Source of the DNA: CAIWHR01 sp963779805
Lineage (GTDB): Bacteria > Pseudomonadota > Gammaproteobacteria > Burkholderiales > Casimicrobiaceae
Length of the DNA stretch: 64,000 bases
Assembly (NCBI GenBank): GCA_963779805.1
Contig: CAVZZN010000002.1
Coordinates: 62,001-126,000 of the forward strand
Reading direction: 5' to 3'
Below are positions 37,301-47,965 of the stretch, piece by piece. The position numbers and the translations under genes are program-made. Within the stretch, counting starts at the first letter, position 1. The number at the start of each line of letters is the position of its first letter. The notes beneath the pieces were generated by a model. The model saw nothing but the letters and a program-made list of their open reading frames with translations. It did no database searches and was not told the origin of the DNA.

Positions 37301-40177
37301 GCAATCCGGCCTCTGGGGCTACGCGATCTCCGGTGACCTGCCGATCGTGCTGCTCCAGATTGCCGATGCCGACAACATCGAGCTCGTGCGCCAACTCGTG
37401 CAGGCGCATGCCTACTGGCGCCTCAAGGGGCTGGCCGTGGACCTGGTGATCTGGAACGAAGATCACGACGTCTATCGGCAGCGGCTCCAGGAACAGATCG
37501 TCGGGCTCGATCGCCGCCGGGGTCGAAGCCCATTTCGTCGATCGTCCCGGCGGGATCTTCCTCAGGCATGCCGAGCAGATATCCGCGGAAGACCGTGTCC
37601 TGTTCGAATCGGTCGCGCGCGCCATCATCACCGACACCCGCGGAACGCTCGCCGACCAGATCAACCGTCGCGCGCCTGCCGAGGTACGCATTCCGCGGTT
37701 TGCACCGACGCGCACGCATCGGCCTCAGGCCGCGGCCCATGGGCCGGCGTCGGGAGCCGGCTTGGTCCTGTTCAACGGTACGGGCGGATTCTCCCCGGAC
37801 GGGCGCGAATACGTGATTGCGCCGTGGACGGGAAGCACGACGCCAGCGCCTTGGGTCAACGTGCTTGCGAACCGCGGCTTCGGCGCGGTCGTGTCGGAAA
37901 GCGGCCTCGGCTACACGTGGAGCGAGAACGCCCATCTCTTTCGCCTCACCCCATGGAACAACGATCCGGTGTGCGACGCGGACGGCGAAGCGCTGTACGT
38001 GCGCGACGAGGAGACGGGACATTTCTGGTCGCCGACGTCCTCGCCCCGCCGCGGCGCCGCGCCGTACGTGACCCGGCATGGCTTCGGATACAGCGTGTTC
38101 GAGCACACCGAGGATGGAATCCGCACCGAACTGACGGTGTTCGTGGCCATCAACGCTGCCGTGAAGTTCTTTTCGCTGAAGCTGAGCAACGCTTCCGGGC
38201 GTTCGCGACGGCTGTCCGCCACCGGCTATGTCGAGTGGGTGCTGGGCGATGTGAGGGCCAAGTCGGCGATGCACGTGGTGACCGAGGTCGACGGCGCCGA
38301 AGGTGCCGTGTACGCGCGCAATCCGTACAACAGCGAGTTCTCGGACTGGGTCGCGTTCTTCGATGCCGACGGGCCAACGCGAACCGTGAGCGGTGATCGC
38401 ACCGAGTTCATCGGCCGCAACCGCACGCTGCGAGATCCCGCCGCGATGTACCGGACGCGGCTTTCCGGCAAGACCGGCGCGGGCCTCGACCCTTGCGCCG
38501 CGATCCAGGTGACCTTCGACCTGGCGGACGGACAGCAGAGCGAGATCGTGTTCCGGCTCGGCGCGGCAAGCAACGCCGATGCGGCGCGCCAGCTGATGCG
38601 TCATGTTCGCGGTTCGGCCGTCGCCGCCGATGCGCTCGAAGCGGTCACGCGGCATTGGCAGCACACGCTGGCCGCGGTGCAGGTGCAAACGCCCGACGTG
38701 GCGCTCAACGTCATGGCCAACGGCTGGCTGGTGTACCAGACCCTGGCGTGCCGACTGTGGGCGCGCAGCGGGTTCTACCAGTCGGGCGGGGCCTACGGCT
38801 TCCGGGACCAGTTGCAGGACGTGATGGCGCTGGTTCACGCGGAGCCTCGCCTCGTGCGCAAGCAGATCGCGCTCTGTGCCAGCCGGCAGTTCATCGAAGG
38901 CGACGTCCAGCATTGGTGGCATCCGCTGTCCGGAAGGGGCGTGCGCACGCATTGCTCGGACGATTTCCTGTGGCTGCCTTTGGCAACGTCACGGTACGCC
39001 CTGACGACGGGCGACATGTCGATCCTCGACGAAATCGTGCCGTATCTGGAAGGCCGACCGGTCAACGCGGAGGATGACTCGTACTACGACTTGCCGGGCC
39101 GATCGGACCAGAGTGACGCCGTGTACCAGCACTGCGTGAAGGCGATCCTGCACGGTCTGCGCTTCGGCAAGCATGGATTGCCGCTCATGGGGTCCGGCGA
39201 CTGGAACGACGGCATGAATCTCGTCGGCAAAGGCGGCAAGGGTGAAAGCGTGTGGCTCGCCTTCTTCCTGTGTCACGTTCTTGGCGAGTTCGCGAAAGTC
39301 GCGCGCCTGCACGACGACGCGACCTTCGCGGATCGCTGCGAGAGCGAGGCAGCGCAGTTGCGCGCAGCGCATCGAGCAGACGGCGTGGGATGGCGATTGG
39401 TACCGGCGCGCCTACTTCGACGACGGTACGGCGCTGGGCTCGCGCGCGAACGCCGAGTGTCAGATCGATTCCATCGCGCAGAGCTGGTCGGTGCTCTCGG
39501 GGGCGGGTGACCCCGCCCGCTCGCGCATGGCGATGACTGCGGTGGACACCCGCCTGGTGCGGCGTGACGACGGCCTGATCCAGCTCCTCGATCCGCCCTT
39601 CGATGCTTCCGCCCTCGACCCGGGCTACATCCGCGGCTACGTGCCGGGGGTGCGGGAGAACGGCGGGCAGTACACGCACGCCGCAATCTGGACGGCGATG
39701 GCTTTCGCCGCCCTGGGCGACAGTGCGCGCGCGTGGGAGTTGACGGCGATGATCAACCCGGTCAATCACGCCCGCACGGCCGAGGGGATCGCGCGCTACA
39801 AGGTCGAGCCTTACGTGGTCGCGGCCGACGTCTACGCTCTGGCGCCCCATACCGGCCGGGGCGGCTGGACCTGGTACACGGGCTCCGCCGGCTGGATGTA
39901 TCGTCTCGTGCTGGAATCGCTGCTTGGACTGCAACTCGAAGCGGACCGCCTTCGGATGAAGCCGTGCCTGCCCGCCGACTGGAACGAGTTCGCGCTGCGA
40001 TACCGCTATCGCGAAACCTTCTACGACATCGCGGTGCGAAGAAGCGCGGAGGCGGGCGGCGAACCCGGCGCGCGAATCGCGCTGGACGGAGTCGCGCAGG
40101 ACGCCGGGTTCGTGACGCTTGTCGACGACCGACAGCAGCACCGCGTGGAGGTGCGCGTCGCGTCCATGCCAGCATGA
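31343..40177 (+). CDS. ndvB: Cyclic beta-1,2-glucan synthase (many frame breaks)
   Basis: About 2,940 codons, the size of the NdvB/ChvB family. The N-terminal and membrane part (YLGAIAVITGAFTAML) leads to the GT84 domain with YVITLDTDTQLP (DXD site), EGSFIGKGIYDVD, SHDLLEG and the RRRRWIRGDW motif. The central region includes AHHQGMSLLAY. The C-terminal GH94-like phosphorylase domain has GSGDWNDGMN, with the catalytic Asp, and TWYTGSAGWMYR. The product makes cyclic glucans for the periplasm, using UDP-glucose. At least fifteen breaks cluster in 31.8-35.1 kb, with further ones near 37505 and 39370. The start is TTG at 31343. Its stop overlaps the next gene as ATGA. Confidence 0.93.
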
Positions 40178-40855
40178 CGAAGCCGACTTCAACGGCCCCG
40201 GCCCGGATGATTCGCATCGGCGCCATGCAGCGCCTTGCCTGGGCGCTCGCGATCGGCCTCGCTGCATTCCTGGGCCTGCCGGACTCCATCTCGTGGCACA
40301 CGCGCGCCGTTGCGGGGTGGGACCTCGGCGTGCTCGTCTACCTGGGATGTGGCGTGGTGGCTGATCGCGCACAACGATGCCAAGTCGACGCGAGAGCACG
40401 CGCTCGGCCAGGATCAGAGCACCTTCGTCATCTTCCTCCTCGTGGTCGTCGCGTCCTGTGCCAGCATCGTCGCCATCGGCTTCGTGGTCGGCACCATCAG
40501 GGAGCTTCCGTTCTGGCCACGGGCGTGGCACCTCGCCCTCACGATCGATGCGCTGATCTCCTCGTGGGTGCTGATCCAGACGGTGTTCGCGTTCCACTAC
40601 GCGCGCCGCTACTACGTCGGCCTCCACCGAGTCCGCACGCCGTCGCCCGGGCTCGTCTTTCCGGGCGGCAACGATCCGGACTATCTGGATTTCGCCTACT
40701 ACGCGTTCGTCGTGGGCATGACCTCGCAGGTGTCCGACGTTGCCGTGACGTCACGGCAGATGCGCCGCCTGACCCTCATCCATGGCGTGCTGTCCTTCGT
40801 GTTCAACATCGCGGTGCTTGCGCTCGCCATCAACATCATCGCCGGCGTGATCTGA
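40174..40855 (+). CDS. DUF1345 family membrane protein, one frame break
   Basis: About 226 residues with four or five transmembrane helices. The ATG overlaps the glucan synthase stop (ATGA). After a break near 40352 (CTGGGATGTG, one extra G), it reads WDVAWWLIAHNDAKSTREHA, then TFVIFLLVVVASCASIVAIGF and FHYARRYYVGL, typical of DUF1345. Function is unknown; it is coupled to osmotic/envelope genes here. Confidence 0.85.
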
Positions 40856-40875
40856 TCGTGGGTGCCGTGGCAGGG

Positions 40876-42227
40876 ATGGAATTCGCTTTCTGGTTCATCG
40901 GGATCGGTGCCCTGCTGATCGTGATGAACGTCGGCAGCGGACTCATCGCGCGCCTGCCGCTCAGTCCCGCCATCCTGTACTTCGGGTTCGGCGTCGCGGT
41001 GGGTCCCTGGGGGACCGGCTGGCTGACGATCCGGCCTGCCGATCACGCCGTGCTCATCGAGCGCGTTTGCGAGGCTGCGGTCCTCGTATCGCTGTTTGCG
41101 ACCGGATCGAACCTCGGCGGGACCCTGCGGGGTCGGCATTGGAGCGTGCCTATACGGCTCGCGTCATCGGCGATGCTGGTGACGATCGCGGGCCTTTCTG
41201 CCTTTGCGTACGGGGTCCTGCAGTTCTCGCTGGGCGCGTCGGTATTGCTCGCTGCGATCCTTGCTCCGACCGATCCAGTGCTGGCGAGCGAGGTACAGGT
41301 TGCGGACCCCGCGGATCGCGATCGGCTGCGCTTCGGCCTGACAGGCGAAGCCGGGCTAAACGACGGAGCGGCCTTTCCATTCGTGATGCTGGGCCTCGGA
41401 CTGCTCTCCTTGCACGATATCGGTCCCGCCGGCTGGCGCTGGTGGGCTATCGATCTGGTGTGGGCGATCGGAGCGGGACTCGGCATCGGCGCGTTGTTCG
41501 GCGTGCTGTTGGGGCGTGTCCTGGTCCGCCTCGATCGCGACCGTGTGCGAGAAGCAGGAACGGACGCATTCCTCGGCCTCGGCCTCGTGGGCGTCGCGTA
41601 TGGCGTGGCGGTGGTGCTGCATGCCTACGGGTTCCTGGCCGTGTTTGCCGCGGCGGTGGGATTGCAGTGGACCGTTGCCGGCGCCGCCGCCAGGACCGAA
41701 GGCGCTGGACTGCCAGAGCCGCGGCCGAGCGCTGCGGATGCGGCAGTGGCCGGCGCCGCTGATGGCGGCCAACGCCACCGGGACCCAGACCCTCGCCACG
41801 CCCATCCAGCGCTTCAACGCACACCTGGACAGCCTCTTCGAATTCGGGGTGGTGATGATCGTGGGGGCGTACTACGCCGTCGCGCGCGTGCCGGTGGAAG
41901 CGATCGCCGTCATCGTCATCCTGTTCTTCGTGATTCGACCCGCAGCGGTCTTCGCGGGGCTGTATGGCACACGCCTCGACCGCGAGCAGCGCGTCCTCGC
42001 GGCGTGGTTCGGCATCCGCGGCGTGGGCTCGATCTACTACGCGATGTACGCCATCAATCACGGGCTCCCAGCGCCGCGTTGCGCAGCAGGTGCTGGGGAT
42101 CACCACCGCCGTCGTCGTGGCGTCGATCTTCCTGCACGGGATCTCGGTCACGCCGCTGATGGCGCTATACGGCCGCGGCAAGGCGCGCATCACGAGGAAA
42201 CGCAGGACCGGCAAACGGGCGCCGTGA
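40876..42227 (+). CDS. CPA1-type Na+(K+)/H+ antiporter (two or three frame breaks)
   Basis: About 450 residues of a Na_H_Exchanger-fold antiporter: LSPAILYFGFGVAVGP, the ion-site motif LAPTDPVLASEV, and GLTGEAGLNDGAAFPFVMLGLG. After breaks near 41700 and 42068 it ends GITTAVVVASIFLHGISVTPLM. The ATG at 40876 is chosen; GTG codons at 40858 and 40867 are in frame. It is 20 bp from the DUF1345 stop, so it belongs to the glucan synthase operon, consistent with osmotic or pH adaptation. Confidence 0.88.
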
Positions 42228-42239
42228 GCCGTTGACCGT

Positions 42240-43611
42240 CTATGCGCCGCCTCGAGGTGCGTCGGCGGCGTCGTAGCGGCGAGGAAAGACGATCCGGAAC
42301 GACGTGCCCGTGCCCGGATTCGACTCCATTTCCACACTCGCATCGAGCAGCTCGCACAGGCGCTTGACGATGGAGAGACCGATGCCTTCGCCTTGCTCCT
42401 GATGGATGGGGCGGTGGTCTCTGCTGTCCGCAGCGGGCGAAGGCGGCTCCCGCCCTGGCTGACGGTCCTGCCCCGTCGACGGCACGTTCCTCGACGTGGC
42501 GGGCTTCTTCGGTCGCATCTTCCAACGCGCCCGGCGATGGGCGCGCCGGGACCCGCGTGAAAGCCGGGACCCGTATCCTGCACGCACAGCATCCAGCGAT
42601 CGGCGTCGTTCTTTCGGCTGTCGCCCCACGTCACGGTCACGCCCCCCTTCGGGGTGTACTTGAGGGAATTGAGCAGCAGATTCTGGGCGATGCGACGGAC
42701 CTTGATCGCGTCGCCCTCGACGAGCAGGTGCTGCGGGACCTTCCGCCTTGAGGAACAGTTCGCGCTCGTCGGCCAACGGCCGCACGCTCTCGCACAACTC
42801 GCGGAGGATCGCGGCGGCATCGAACGCCGTGACCTGACGCTGCTCGCGGCCTGCTTGCAGGCGGGCCAGGTTCGTCACGTCGTCGAGCAGGGAATGCAGC
42901 GACGCGACATTGCGCTTGAGCATGCGCAGGAAATTCCCGCGCAACGGCTCGGCGACGTTCTGAAGGCTCAGCCCGACGGTCGCGTTGGCGACCACGCCGA
43001 GATTGCCCCGCAGGTCGTGCGCAGCCTGCGCCACAGCTCGGCGCGCTGACGCTCGAGCTCCTGCACCTGTTCCAGCGCCAGCTCGAGATCGCGCAGGTGA
43101 CCGACGGCCTCGATCTGCTGCAGATGGAAATACCGCGCGGTGCTCTCGCTGATGCCTTCGCTGCACAGCTGCGCCCACAGGCGCCGCGCACGGGGCATCA
43201 CGGCGGGCTCGAGCTCGCGGGTGGGCAGACGCGTAGACGCTCCAGCTCGTCGACGCACGCACAACTGAAGCCGACCCCACTCGCGCGTCACTTCGCGCAG
43301 GTCATATCCTTGCTGCCAGCGCTGCAAGCCATGAGCGGCGGCATCGGCCTTGTAGGCCGCGGTCGAGCGCGGGACTCGGCGTGGCTGCGGCCGTGCGCAG
43401 TCTCTGACCGAAGTCTTCGAGCAGATTGGGCAGATGATCGTTGAGCTGAGCGCGCGGAAGCGCGGTGCCGGTGGTCATCTGCGGGTCGCGACTGACGGCG
43501 GTGCGCCACGCCTCCAGGATGGCGTCGCGGCGAGCGGCGAGCTACGGCCGCGAGGGCGTCCATCTGTTCATCGACTCGGTGGGCGCGATCCAAGGTGACT
43601 CTCTTTCGCAT
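42240..43611 (-). CDS. Histidine kinase with RsbRD-like N-terminal domain (several frame breaks)
   Basis: About 455 residues. The N-terminal domain (DAILEAWRTAV, YDLREVTREWGRLQLCV) matches the RsbRD N-terminal (RsbT co-antagonist) fold. A coiled linker (LELALEQVQELERQRAEL) precedes the H-box AAHDLRGNLGVV, with N-box NLLLNSLKYTPKGG, D-box VQDTGPGF and G-box GEGIGLSIVKRL. No membrane segment is seen, so it should be cytosolic. Breaks fall near 43545, 43350, 43260, 43030, 42745 and 42530. No response regulator is adjacent, so it is an orphan kinase. Confidence 0.82.
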
Positions 43612-43659
43612 GGCGATGCGGCATGCACGGCCACGCGGCTACGGGGACGCGCGATCCGG

Positions 43660-43687
43660 CAACGAAAACGAGCCCGGACGCCCGGGC
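43660..43687 (-). terminator. Intrinsic terminator downstream of the 43.7-44.1 kb gene
   Basis: On the minus strand GCCCGG, a 4-base loop and CCGGGC are followed by TCGTTTTCGTTG. The stem lies at 43672-43687 and the T-rich tail at 43660-43671, 50 bp past the stop of the upstream gene. Confidence 0.65.
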
Positions 43688-43737
43688 CCGCGGCGGCGGA
43701 CGCAGAAGAGCGTCGTCGCGTTCCAAGCCGGACACCG

Positions 43738-44059
43738 CTAGGTCAGCTCGTTGATCGCGCTCTTGATGGCCGCGCACCGGTTGCCGGTCGGCGTCGGTGT
43801 CACCCATCACGGTGTCCCAGTGCAGGCGCACGTAGGCAGACCGGTGCTTGCTCTTCAGCACGAGCGTCTGGGTCCCCCGCTGCTGCCCGAACGCGTAGTC
43901 CGACGCGTAGCCCAGCAGATCGTGGACGCCGGCCTCCCAGATGCCGGTCTGCACGGCATCGATGATCGCAGCCATGCGCCGGTGGAATTCCCGCGCCGTT
44001 TCTACGGTAATGGGCTCTTTGTCGATCATGGGCGATAAGGCGAAACTTATAAATTCCAT
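43738..44059 (-). CDS. Small cytosolic protein of unknown function, one frame break
   Basis: About 107 residues. The ATG at 44059 is chosen because GGGGGG lies five to ten bases upstream; an internal ATG at 44029 (MIDKEPITVE) is an alternative. The protein reads ETAREFHRRMAAIIDAVQTGIW, GYASDYAFGQQRGTQTLVL and SAYVRLHWDTVMGDTDAD, then after a break near 43777 (GACCGGC, one extra C) NRCAAIKSAINELT and stop. Composition is plausible and the 3' end carries an intrinsic terminator. I do not recognise the family. Confidence 0.72.
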
Positions 44060-44357
44060 TATCCCCCCAAAGCGCGACTTCGACGCGGATTTCGACGCAA
44101 CCTCGTCCGGGGCCGGCGCTCGCATGCAAGGCGCGCTCAGCCTTCGCGTAGGGGTCTTGCAGTCGCGCAGCGCCGGTCGCGCGATTCGGTGCAGCCCCGT
44201 GGACGGGGCCCGCGAGGCATCGGCTCCGTGAGGAATCCGCCTGCGGCACGACGAGATCGCGGGCTTCATCCGAGCGGCGGAGCGTGCCTAGGCGTGCCTG
44301 CGCGATGCGGCTAGACTATGCCGCAGTTTCCTCCCGCAGCGTTCGACCGCCGCTTCG
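44060..44357. other. 298-bp divergent intergenic region
   Basis: It lies between the small unknown gene and the PrpF-family gene. It contains a CCCCGTGGACGGGG hairpin near 44200 and a TAGACT hexamer at about 44311, a plausible -10 element for the PrpF gene. No coding potential is evident. Confidence 0.45.
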
Positions 44358-45535
44358 ATGACCGCCAGTCCCCTCCCTGCCGCTCGACCCGGCCTCCGCG
44401 CCGTGCCGCATTCCCGCATCGTTCATGCGCGGCGGCACCAGCAAGGCCATCATGTTCGACGCGCGCGACCTGCCCGCGGACATTGCAGCGTGGGACGCGA
44501 TCTTCCTGCGCGCGATGGGCAGTCCCGATCCGTACGGCCGGCAGCTCGACGGCATGGGCGGCGGGCTCTCGTCGCTCTCCAAGGTGTGCGTGATCGGGCC
44601 CGTCGTCGCGACCCGGCGCCGACGTCGACTACACCTTCGCGCAGATCGGCATCGACGTCGCGCGCGTCGATTACAGCGGCAACTGCGGGAACATGTCGTC
44701 CGCGGTGGGGCCTTTCGCGGTCGATCGCGGTCTCGTGCAGGTCGAGGGCGACGAGGCGCGGGTGCGCATCTACAACACCAACACGCGCAAGCTCATCCAC
44801 GCCGTGTTTCCGGTGCGCGACGGACGCTACGCGAGCGACGGCGATCTCGCGATTCCCGGGTGTCGCGGGCACGGGTGCGCCGATCCGCCTCGAATTCCTG
44901 CAGCCCGGCGGTGCGTCGACCGGCGCGCTGCTGCCGACCGGACACGCGCGCGACGTGCTGGCCGTGCCCGGTCACGGCGAATTCGAGGTGTCGATGGTCG
45001 ACGCCGCCAACGCGTGCGTGTTCGTCGCCGGCGAAGTCGCTCGGACTCGCGGGCACGGAGATGCCGGCCGAGCTCGATCGCAACACCGACGCTGCTCGCG
45101 ACCGCTCGATGCGATCCGGGTGCAGGCCGCGATCGCGATGGGGCTCGCGCGCAACGCCGAGGAAGCGCGTGCGCGCAAGGCCGTTCCGTTCGTGGGCTTC
45201 GTCGCGCCGCGCGCAGGACAGTCGCACGCTCGCGGGCGCGGCGATCCCGGCAGACGCGGTCGATCTCGTCGCGCGCATGCTGTCGTCGGGGCAGCCGCAT
45301 CGGGCGCTGCCGCTGACCGCCTCGCTGTGCATGGCGGTGGCGGCGCAGATCGACGGCAGCGTCGTGCATCGCGTGGCGCGCAGCGGGAGCGGCGGCGTGC
45401 GTGCGTCTCGCCACGCCGTCGGGCGTGATCCAGGCGAGCGCCGACGTGCGGCGGACGGGCGATCGCTGGCACGCCGAGAGCGGCTCGTTCTACCGCACCG
45501 CGCGGCGGCTGTTCGAAGGCTGGGTGTACTGCTGA
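44358..45535 (+). CDS. PrpF-family isomerase (about seven frame breaks)
   Basis: About 390 residues. The N-terminus has the family signature CRIPASFMRGGTSKAIMF, then GMGGGLSSLSKVCVIGPSS, ADVDYTFAQIGID, NCGNMSSAVGPFA, LPTGHARDVL and the C-terminal GVIQASADVRRT. PrpF is a diaminopimelate-epimerase-fold cis-trans isomerase for 2-methylaconitate; relatives act on aconitate and 4-oxalomesaconate. Breaks fall near 44380, 44605, 44870, 45040, 45105, 45225 and 45405, mostly one extra base. No acnD, prpB or prpC lies near, so the substrate is probably not the classical 2-methylcitrate intermediate. Confidence 0.87.
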
Positions 45536-45572
45536 GGGCTGCGCCGCACGCAATCGTTCGCGAAGGAACGCG

Positions 45573-46839
45573 ATGGACTTCGAGTATTCGCCCAAGGTCG
45601 AGGCACTGCGCGCGAAGCTGCGCGATTTCATGGACCGCTACGTGCTGCCTGCGAATCGCGAGTGGCATCGGCAGGCGGAGGGCGGGCGCCTATCCGCTCG
45701 CGCTCGTCGACGAGCTCAAGGCGCTCGCGCGCGAGGAAGGGCTGTGGAACCTGTTCCTGCCCGGCCTGCGCGAGAACGAGCCGGGCACGCGCCTCACCAA
45801 CCTCGAATACGCGCCGCTCGCCGAGATCATGGGCCGCGTGCCGTGGTCGTCGGAGGTCGTTCAACTGCAGCGCGCCCGACACCGGCAACATGGAGCTGCT
45901 GCACCTCTTCGCCAATCCGGAGCAGTACGCGCGCTGGCTCGAGCCGCTGCTCGAGGGCGAGATCCGCTCGTCGATCGTGATGACGGAGCCCGACACCGCA
46001 TCGTCGGACCCGACCAACATCCGCACCGAGCATCCGGCGCGAAGGCGACACGCTACGTCATCAACGGCCGCAAGTGGTTCATCACCGGCGCCGCGCATCC
46101 GCGGTGCAAGGTGGGCATCGTGATGGGCGTCACCGACGAGCGCGAGGACGCGTCGCGGCATCGCCGGCACTCGATGGTCATCGTGCCGATGGACACGCCG
46201 GGCCTGACGGTCGTGCGCAACATCCCGATCATGGGTCACCACTCGCCGGACGGCCATTGCGAGATCGTGCTGCGCGACGTGCGCGTGCCGGTCACGAACC
46301 TGCTGGGGGAGGAGGGCGCCGGGTTCGCGCTCGCCCAGGCGCGCCTCGGGCCGGGGCGCATCCATCACTGCATGCGCACCATCGGCCAGTGCGAGCTCGC
46401 GCTGGAGCTCGCGTGCGAGCGCGCGCTCGAGCGACGCGTGTTCGGCCGTCATCTCGCGGACTACGCCAACATCCAGGACTGGATCGCGGAATCGCGCCTC
46501 GAGATCGACCAGTGCCGGCTGTACGTGCTGCAGGCCGCGGCCAAGATCGATCGCCTCGGCAACCAGGCGGCGCGCGTCGACGTGTCCGCGATCAAGATCG
46601 TCGCCGCACGGCTGCAGACGCGCGTGCTCGATCGCGCGATCCAGGTGTTCGGTGCGATGGGCCTCACGCCCGACACGCCGCTCGCCTACCTGTGGACGTG
46701 GGGCCGCGCGCTGCGCTTCGTCGACGGTCCCGACGAAGTGCATCTGCGCGTGGTCGCGCGCAACGAGATCAAGCGGGCGAAGGAGCACCTGGGCGAGCTC
46801 GCGCCGTACTACACGCCGTTCCGGGACCGGCCGCACTAG
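45573..46839 (+). CDS. Acyl-CoA dehydrogenase, ACAD10/11-like (about four frame breaks)
   Basis: About 420 residues of an FAD acyl-CoA dehydrogenase. MDFEYSPKVEALRAKLRDFM begins the helical N-terminus; SIVMTEPDTASSDPTN is the FAD/substrate loop; VINGRKWFITGAAHPRC, GLTVVRNIPIMGHHSPDGHCEI and GRIHHCMRTIGQCELALEL are typical of the ACAD10/11 subgroup. Breaks fall near 45685, 45862, 46032 and 46048. It starts 37 bp after the PrpF gene on the same strand and is likely in one operon. The exact acyl substrate is unknown. Confidence 0.9.
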
Positions 46840-46932
46840 GATGAAACCGCCCCCGTATTACACGCCCGTTTCGCATCGCGGAACGGAGCGCGCGGTGAGC
46901 AACTGGCAGGGCGACGGGCGCGGAGCGATGCG

Positions 46933-47913
46933 ATGAAGGCGGTCGTGTGCGAGGGCTTCGGCCCCCCGGAGACGCTGGTGGTGCGGGAGCTGCCTGCGCT
47001 CGCGGCGGAGCCGGGGCACGTCGTGGTGAGCGTGCGCGCGGCGAGCCTCAACTTTCCCGACGTGCTCGTCATCGCCGACAAGTACCACGAGAAGCCCGGC
47101 CTGCCGTTCACGCCGGGCGCGGAAATGGCGGGCGTGGTCAAGGCGGTCGGCCCCGGCGTGACGCGGTTTCGCGTCGGCGATCGCGTCATGGGCGTCGTGG
47201 GGCAGGGTGCATTCGCGCAGGAATGCGTCGCAGCCGCCGATCGCCTGATGCCCGTCCCGCCCGGCATGGACTTCGCCGTGGCTTCGGGCTTCACCATGAC
47301 CTACGCCACGGCGTACCACGCGTTGCGCCAGCGCATCGCCGTGAGGCCGGGCGAAACGCTGCTGGTGCTGGGCGCTGCGGGGGGCGTGGGGCTCGCGGCG
47401 ATCGAGATCGGGCGCATCCTCGGCCTCACGGTGATCGCGTGTGCGTCCGACCCGGAAAAGCTGGAGCTCTGCCGCGTGCACGGTGCGAACGAGGGCATCG
47501 ATTACGTGCACGAGGACCTGCGCGGACGCATCAGGGCGCTCACCAACGGCGCCGGTGTCGACGTGATCTTCGATGCCGTGGGCGGGCAGTACGCGGAGGC
47601 GGCGCTGCGCTCGTCGGCGTGGCGTGCGCGCCATCTCGTGATCGGGTTTGCGAGCGGCGAGATACCGCGCGTGCCGCTCAACCTGCCGCTGCTCATGGAG
47701 CGCGACATCGTCGGCGTGCACTGGGGCGCGTGGGCCGCGCGTGCACCGGCGGAGCACATCGCCGCGATGGAGCAGCTCGCGCAGTGGCATGCGCAAGGCA
47801 GGCTGCGGCCGCGCGTGGCGGCCACGTACGCGCTCGAGAACGTGGCGGCGGCATTGCGCGCGATGATGGAACGCAAGGCCCTCGGCAAGATCGTGGTGGC
47901 CGTCTCGTCGTGA
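46933..47913 (+). CDS. NADPH:quinone oxidoreductase family protein (MDR superfamily)
   Basis: A 326-residue zinc-independent medium-chain reductase. MKAVVCEGFGPPETLVVREL is the Qor-like start, the nucleotide-binding glycines are GAAGGVGLAAIE, and zinc ligands are absent. It is intact. The 93-bp gap upstream contains a short imperfect copy of the preceding gene's 3' end. It probably belongs to the fatty/carboxylic acid catabolic operon; members reduce quinones or enoyl compounds. Confidence 0.92.
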   Translation: MKAVVCEGFGPPETLVVRELPALAAEPGHVVVSVRAASLNFPDVLVIADKYHEKPGLPFTPGAEMAGVVKAVGPGVTRFRVGDRVMGVVGQGAFAQECVAAADRLMPVPPGMDFAVASGFTMTYATAYHALRQRIAVRPGETLLVLGAAGGVGLAAIEIGRILGLTVIACASDPEKLELCRVHGANEGIDYVHEDLRGRIRALTNGAGVDVIFDAVGGQYAEAALRSSAWRARHLVIGFASGEIPRVPLNLPLLMERDIVGVHWGAWAARAPAEHIAAMEQLAQWHAQGRLRPRVAATYALENVAAALRAMMERKALGKIVVAVSS

Positions 47914-47965
47914 AGCCCCCGGTGCCCATCCGTTCCTGCTCACCGTCCCGACAACGCACGACGTC

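Noticed and set aside
34752..37715. A 987-codon open frame on the minus strand
   Set aside because: It is antisense to the strongly conserved cyclic glucan synthase. High GC third positions create long open antisense frames; the protein is Arg/His/Asp-rich with no domain.
31343..40177. Several separate genes between the AI-2E permease and DUF1345
   Set aside because: The pieces follow the order of one NdvB/ChvB protein without gaps or extra starts; they are fragments of one gene.
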